Assembly (NCBI GenBank): GCA_028023455.1 | Contig: JAQFVV010013411.1 | Span: forward strand, 62,001-126,000 | Source of the DNA: Epiperipatus broadwayi | Lineage: Eukaryota > Onychophora > Udeonychophora > Euonychophora > Peripatidae | Reading direction: 5' to 3' | Length of the DNA stretch: 64,000 nucleotides | Shown here: piece after piece, positions 57,300-64,000 of the stretch | Layout of the letters: each line of letters opens with the position of its first letter | How positions within the stretch are numbered: position 1 is the first letter of the stretch | Program-made: the position numbers and the translations under genes | Notes under the pieces: model-generated | What the model saw: the letters and a program-made list of their open reading frames with translations, nothing else | Told to the model about the DNA's origin: nothing | Database searches by the model: none

Positions 57300-60200
57300 A
57301 CATTATGATTGTAAGACAATAATAATTCTATCCACTTTAAGAGATCATAGTATTTTAAAATAAATAATAAAACAGCTGCTAAAAATCTTCTACGACTTTT
57401 AAACACCAAATAATAGGTTGACTCTAACACTTCCACTCAAGTGATTAAACTGATATATATATATATCGTATTTATTTTATTCAGCTGAGAATTCATTAGA
57501 ACTTTAAGCTCTTGAAAATTATTTGTGATAAACTGCACAGGCCTTAAATAATATAAAAGCATTAATTAAAGCTAGTCAAAATATTTTGTATGTGCCTAGT
57601 ATCATGTTAAAATAATGCCACCCCCTCCTCATTCCTTTTTAAAATTCATTTAGACTTCCTTCTAGAAATTCTTTCATACTATATGAAATTTTAAATAAGT
57701 TTAAATCAATTTCTTTTATAATTTTCTAAAAATCTGTCTTTAACAAGCATATTTTCTATAAATATGTTTTATCAAGTACAATATCCAGATATTTAGAAAT
57801 GACTAGTTTTTTAATTGATATTGTCTTAATCCCCCCCCCCCCTCATGAGTTACTCTAACAGTAAAAGTGACTGGATAAAAAATTAAAGGCTTTCTTAATG
57901 ATTTCCAACTGAGGAAAGTGTAAAAAAAAAAAAGCCCAAACAACTGAATAAAATTTGAAAATTATGATTATATAACAAATAATTAATTAAGAATATGTTA
58001 TATGGAAATAAATACTAGTTCTGAAGTACATAGTTGTTTCTAAATATTTATACCTTTTCATATTCAACAAAGTTCTCTACATACTAGACATACATTTTTC
58101 AGCCTATTTTTCTGATAACATAGTAACTGTTGATATAAAATCTACTAGACACTTACTTCATTAAAGACATCAATAATCATTCAAACATTTTTTTCTTTCA
58201 TGTTTATTCATTCAACTAAAATTTGATATTTCCTTAATTTTGCCACTTTTCATCTTATTTATTGCTATAACAATTCCTTTATAAACTATATAGAGAATGA
58301 GAGACAAATGGGAAGAAGTTGAGTGAGAAACTTAAAAAAAATGGCCACAAATTTTTGAAAAACAGAATTAAAATGATAAAAGAGCTTAAAGAAGGAAATA
58401 TTGGATAATATATGGGATCTGCCTTTTGGCAGATTAGTATCAATGATGATGATTATCTATATTATATTTTCAAGTTCAATTAACCAACAATTTAATTCAT
58501 ATAACAACTGGATATCCTGAATAACTGAATCAATTTTAATGCAAATATACAAGTATATATATATCATGGCTCAGCAAATATAATTGTCTACTTGCCACAG
58601 CAGAAGTAACCAATTAGTTAGAAGCTTACATAAAATATCACATCATAAGAGAAGTAGTAGTAACACAGTGGGTTTTTTTTAGTTCAATGGAAATGGTTTT
58701 TATTTTTAATATTTTTTATTGGACATTATGTTTACAATACATATATATTCAAGGATATTTACAAAAAAAAATACTAAAAAATATAATACTGCAACAGATT
58801 TTCATTTATTTTACACTAATATAACTCACTACTCACATTAACTTAATACTGAATTAGCATTTGATGAAAAAAAATAAAATTTAATATTGACATATAAAAT
58901 ATGGGAAATTACATACTTTGTTCTAATTTATATCTAGTTAATTAAGAAAATTGTTGACAGAACTATATACAACTTGCAGGAGTTTTGTAAAAAATATCAT
59001 TTTTGACAAAAACATGAAAATGAAAATATTACAAGCTAAATTCACATTTTTTAGACACGATTACATGAATAAGTAATTCAAAAACATTGGATCATTACAT
59101 AATACCAATATAATTCATTAATATAGCAATAACATATTCTATAGTTAGTTCATATATGAGTTCTTCTGGATTTTAAATGATAACTATTTTCAGTTTGTAT
59201 AGAAATTATTTATCATTATTTAAGTTTACAGGCTACATTTGAATTTAATTTCTTATTGCACACAAGAGTTTAAATAACCGTAACAAAATTATATTTTATA
59301 ATATACACACTCTAATATATATCAAGCTTTGGGAATTAGTACCTTATACAAAATTGCTTGCTGCCATTTCAACTAACAAATCACAATAACAACAGTCTTT
59401 TGCTTATCCTTGCTTTAATAAATCCTATAAACATTTTCCAATTTTTATCCATGAAAATACTTGTGCCAATATATATATAAGCTCTGGTCATTATTAGCAT
59501 ATAATATTAAATCAAGATGGCAAACAGTATGTTCGATAAATATACACTTTCAAGGGCTTATAATCTACCGAAGATGTGTTAGTTGTTAAATTAAAACAAA
59601 ATTAATAAATTGATTGTTAAATTTAAACAAAGGAATAAATTCCGATAAATTTCATTAAGAAATTTTATTTCAATTTTTTTTACTTATAACATGGGAAGCA
59701 ACGAGATTCTCTTAACATTGTCATACTTTGGTTCAATTTTGTGTGTTTCTTTTTGTCAGCAGTTTTTTTTTTTTTTGGTAAACTGTTCATAATGATAAAA
59801 ATTTGAGACCTTCATGTCACAGAATGTGATGCCATGGGCTATTTACAAAGGTATGATGGAATCCTGCCTTCCCGAAAAGTGTGCATTGATGCTCTCAATA
59901 TGACATGCCACCAACAGCGTAAATATTATATTTATGTTTTTTGTCCAATTTTTTTAATAAGTTAATCCAAAAAAAAAAAAAAGAAACTGTAAATATTGTA
60001 ATTAATTTTTCCACAATTTCTTTTTTATAAAAATAACAGTCATAAAAAATAAAATGTAATTATTAAATATGATGTTTCCTAGCAGACATTTTTTTGTAAA
60101 CATTTTTTAAGGGTTCCCAAACTGTGGATTTATTAAAAATATGGGTTGGCATCTTGGTTTAACTCGTAAGTCCCAAAGATTCTTTAAATAGTCGAGATAA

Positions 60201-61890
60201 TTTCTGCAACATATTGTGTCTTAGTATATAAAACTTTTTACAGTTGAAATGATAACATTTAATCAATAAAATCATCTTAACTTGTATTGACTTAAATGAA
60301 CAGATCATTTTGCATTATTTTCCAATTATTGACTCTCTGGATGATTCTTATTGCAACCAAATATTAATATTGTTCAAAAGCAATAATTTAAAGTCTATAG
60401 GAACTAATCATACCATGGGAAATCAATTCTGATTTGATAATCTTAAGATTACCAATCAAAATGTAAAATATTATGAGGATAAAGAGTATCTGAAAATGTT
60501 TAAAATTAATACTGTTATATTTTTCCATTTCATTAACAGACTGATTTGATCATTTTTTTAATAGCAAATTTAAATAATAGCAATTTTAAGTTATACTCAC
60601 TATAGAAAGTGTGTCATTATGGAAATCCAAAAATGAAATAAATTATAGGATAATGTAATTTTAAAATATAAATTTATTAAATTCCAAATTAATCATTGAA
60701 ATGTTAAAATGTGAAATCGTTAAGAAAAATTTTCCAGGTGCGGTGAATGTATGTATAATTAACGGCATTGGAAAATATTTAAAGAAACAGCTGGATGTTT
60801 GAATGACAGAAAACGGATCACCCTCAAAGTTTGCAAAATATTGATAAGATGTTATACATTTTATTGAAATATTTTAATTATTATATGATGATATGGATAA
60901 AATATTATACAGCAAGTTAAGTTCATTTCAATTTTGTTGAAATTTATTATCACTCCATTGAATAAGTTTAATGTGGTATAATAGTAGAGAAGTATTATTT
61001 ACGATAGCAGCAAAAGAATATGGATCTGTTGAGCTTTAATCAGAACAGACGTAGGGCATCTATATAAAATTGGGTCTTGGTTGATATCTGAATGGCAATT
61101 GGATATTTCTATAAACTGAGCATTTTAATTATGGTTTGGGAAGTTGTTGACGCTTTGAAAAAGCAAAATTCATTATGCACACCAGAATCAAAAAAATGAA
61201 TGCTTTTCAAAGCTTTACTGCATCCTCGGATATTGACAAAATTTTTGCTTGATTCTGTAATAACTTTAGATTGTTCAGGTTTTAACAGTTGATTATTTAC
61301 TAGGATTATACTTTATCAAACATTTTCTTACATTTTTTTCTATTTTATTATTGTAAATATTATAATCAGTTGTAAATTAATAAACTTTTTTAAATACAAC
61401 AGTATTTTAATTAACTTTAATCTTTGAGATAGATTTTGAAAATTTACACTTATTTATATTCATTATTTTTTCTGTGTTTTATCTGCAACCAAAGTTTTCT
61501 ACGCTATTGATTAACAGAATTTTACCATAATCTGCATTAATTTCAGAAATATTAATAAATAAGATATTACAAATATTTTTCAATATGTAATTCATTTCCT
61601 TTACTGATATTTTTTCTATTCTTTTCTGTGATCAGTGATGACAGTCATAACTGACATTGTTTTGGTGACCAAGGGACAAAAAATCCTCATATTTAATCCA
61701 ATAGAAATATACGATTTTTCAACGGCAACTGGCTACAGAGCATTTCCAACAATGAAAGTTATTGAGTAATAATAACTTTTGCAATACAAAATGTAAACTG
61801 TTATTGTATAGATTTCAAAAACAATCATATATATATATATATAAAATCCAAGTAAATGTATGTTTGTCCATAACACTATCACATGCCAAA
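57300..61890. other. AT-rich non-coding stretch
   Basis: No gene, terminal repeat or strong hairpin was seen. C12 lies at 57831-57842. A slightly less AT-rich patch at 60.73-60.84 kb contains no recognisable frame. Confidence 0.5.
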
Positions 61891-61894
61891 TTCA

Positions 61895-62610
61895 CAACCA
61901 ATTAAAACTCACTATTACATTTGTCCACAATGCTGTCAAAGTAAGTAATTCTACCATTAATAAATTGTAATTTTTTACAAGGCATTTTATGCAAAGAAAG
62001 TAATTCCTTCATTATATTTAAAAGGCTTAATTTGATTGCGAGTATTTTACTCAAAGCAAGTAATTTCACAAACCAAAAAAAATTTTAAAGCAACTAATTA
62101 AAAAAAAATTATTACAAAAACGATAGATTCAGCAAATAATTTTGCAAAGCAAAAAAAATTTGTTAAAGCAAACAACAATTTTTTTTTTATTTATAAAAAC
62201 AATGACCTTTCCATAGGCCTGGTATATTTCTGAATTCTAAAAAAATGCAGTATTTTACAAAAGACATATGGAATAAAACTTTTTAAGGAAGAAACCCTCG
62301 AAAAAAAATCAGTACATGTGCTTTTAACTGCAGTACGGAACTCAATAGGTTAAATCGCAAAGACAATGTGATTACAGTACATAAATTCATATTTGAAATG
62401 TGATATTTAATGAGGGGGGGGGGGAAATAGATGCTATAATACTATATTTACATTTAATTTTAATTAACATATAATTGAAGTCGTGAAGTTTGATATCATG
62501 GAGTTCGCAGCTCATACCATATATGATAGAAATTTGTTAAAGTAACCAATTAAAAAAAACCTATTACAAAAATTATGGCTTTTCCATAGGCCAGGTACAG
62601 TCTTGTAATC
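61895..62610. repeat. Short irregular repeats
   Basis: Variants of CAAAGCAAGTAATTTC recur (near 61937, 61997 and 62055). A longer module, GTTAAAGCAACCAATT then A-rich sequence, TTACAAAAAT, then CTTTTCCATAGGCCTGGTA, occurs at 62162-62228 and 62535-62602, with a partial copy near 62087-62130. A G11 tract lies at 62414-62424. The mix looks like a decayed repeat region, with a TA run and ATCCAAGTAAATGTATG at 61830-61865. No ends could be set. Confidence 0.45.
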
Positions 62611-63098
62611 AAATAAATTTTATATGTGATGATGTTTGTATTAAAATTTAAATGATTATTCCTTAACAGTTAAAAAGCAAAAACCCAAATAAACACTAGT
62701 AGATTATAAACAAATAGAAGTCATGGATTGTCTATTCCATTCATATCAGAAACTTTTCCTAAATTTGAGTTTGAATTCTTCTATTCTAATTAATCGCAAA
62801 CTTACAGGCTTTCTTCTTATAATTTTATATCAGTCTATTCAATAAGATTTACTTCAATTTTGATATAAGACAGCTAGAGAACTGGCACTCCAGAATAGTA
62901 CAAATCATTATAATAATAATAATAATAAAAACATGACACTAATGATCCTAAGTAAAAGCCTATACATGAACTATATTTATAAATTATAATTTCAAATCAT
63001 AGAGATGCTGGATTAATGCAATTACAATTAATGCATTTCATAAATTCATTAAAACTACTATAAATAGCTCATATATAAAAAATTAATAATATTTAAAT

Positions 63099-63599
63099 CA
63101 GGACTGTCCAACCTGTGGCTATGAATGCAGCCCACACACAAAATCATAAACTTATTTAAAACTTCTGAGATTTTTTTTATTTTTATGGTTACATGTCACA
63201 ATATGAGTAAAGTAAATGTAAGTATGCATTCAAATATTATGTCAAATATTCAGACTATTTTTGTTTCACTCTTTTACTTTTATATTAAAATTATATATAT
63301 ATATAACATCAGTGATGTTTTATTATTTAGACATGCACATTTGTTATATTAGTGATTACAAACTTGGAACCTGCTCAATAACTTTATAGGACTCTCATAA
63401 TGGATCACTGCATAATCACGATTATTATTTAAGGAATTTTTCTGTTTATCTGACGTCATGGATGTCACAAAAATTATGCATGGACCTTTTCACTTTTGCT
63501 TGTCAGTTTTTGGTAATATTTGCATATTTAATGTGTGGTCCAAGACAACTCTTCTTTTCGCAATGTCGCATAGAGATGACAAAAGGTTGGACATCTCTG
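63099..63599. mobile_element. hAT-like nonautonomous DNA transposon, 501 bp
   Basis: The left end reads CAGGACTGTCCAACCTGTGG and the right end, read on the minus strand, CAGAGATGTCCAACCTTTTG. The inverted repeats match at 13 of the first 16 positions or better. ATTTAAAT flanks it on both sides (63091-63098 and 63600-63607). Ends in CAG...CTG with an 8-bp duplication are the hallmark of the hAT superfamily. The interior has frames at 63125-63352 and 63458-63646 with no transposase motif, so it depends on a transposase elsewhere. Clean ends and duplication suggest moderate age. Confidence 0.85.
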
Positions 63600-63607
63600 A
63601 TTTAAAT

Positions 63608-64000
63608 AATCCTAAGCAAGGAATGCTGGAAATACAAACTTTATAGTCATATACATAATCCAATTATTGATTCTAACCATTTTGTTTTAAAAATGTTTTT
63701 AATTAATAAGCCTGGATGTGATCTCCATATCATGGATGCAAACATATTAATTATTGCAAAACAAGGACTTTACTTTGTTTAATAAATATATTAGAAGTAA
63801 ACATATGCGAAATCTGATATTCTGGGCATGCGATATTTTTTTTTATCATTTATAATAAAATTGATTAATCAACTTTATTATATATATTTAAGCATGTTTT
63901 GTTGGTAAAAAAAAAGATATCTAGTTATTATTACAGATAGTAAATGTTCCAGGCAAATCTGGAATTGATCACAAGTGATAATGTGCTGACTGTAAAAGCA
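63608..64000. other. AT-rich non-coding stretch
   Basis: No gene or repeat end is seen up to the window edge. Confidence 0.55.

Overview
This window reads as intergenic or intronic DNA from an AT-rich animal genome (roughly three quarters A+T by eye). I find no convincing host protein-coding exon, rRNA gene or functional tRNA gene in 64 kb. The open frames present are short and low in complexity, or belong to retrotransposon relics. Animal origin is inferred from the repeat types: two kinds of non-LTR retrotransposon, a tRNA-derived SINE with RNA polymerase III boxes, a hAT-type element, many inverted-repeat elements and hammerhead-ribozyme repeats. An AT-rich invertebrate (a mollusc or cnidarian, for example) fits, but the sequence alone does not fix the species.

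Layout. 2.1-5.8 kb is a heavily decayed RTE/BovB-like LINE (+). 6.3-9.9 kb holds a dispersed repeat, two SINE copies, a tRNA-like relic and a short terminal-motif copy. 10-23 kb is mostly featureless, with a 74-bp minisatellite at 15.8 kb and a few diverged duplications. 23.0-25.4 kb is a second decayed LINE, on the minus strand, interrupted by a palindromic MITE. 25.8-27.1 kb holds a foldback element, a compact hairpin and a 71-bp deletion copy of the hammerhead family. 32-38.5 kb is rich in inverted repeats. Its centre is a 2.2-kb element with 42-bp terminal inverted repeats, which contains a 49-bp tandem repeat, degenerate TTAGGG repeats and a nested tandem-plus-inverted array flanked by AAACATGTTT. 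44-48.5 kb has a near-perfect hairpin, a tandem duplication, a MITE whose arm is triplicated, and a third SINE. 48.6-52.5 kb carries four copies of the hammerhead family, two with a recognisable ribozyme. 54.7-57.3 kb is a 5'-truncated LINE with readable reverse transcriptase, bounded by a 16-bp target-site duplication. 63.1-63.6 kb is a 501-bp hAT-like nonautonomous element with an 8-bp target-site duplication.

The most interesting result is the hammerhead family. Five copies (27.05, 48.60, 50.36, 51.10 and 52.12 kb) share both ends but carry different internal deletions. Four have perfect 12-13-bp target-site duplications. The 419-bp copy contains a type I-like hammerhead core with a palindromic ACTAGT stem III, and the copy at 51.1 kb has the canonical CTGATGA core. 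LINE machinery could have mobilised the SINEs and perhaps this family. That link is inferred, not shown.
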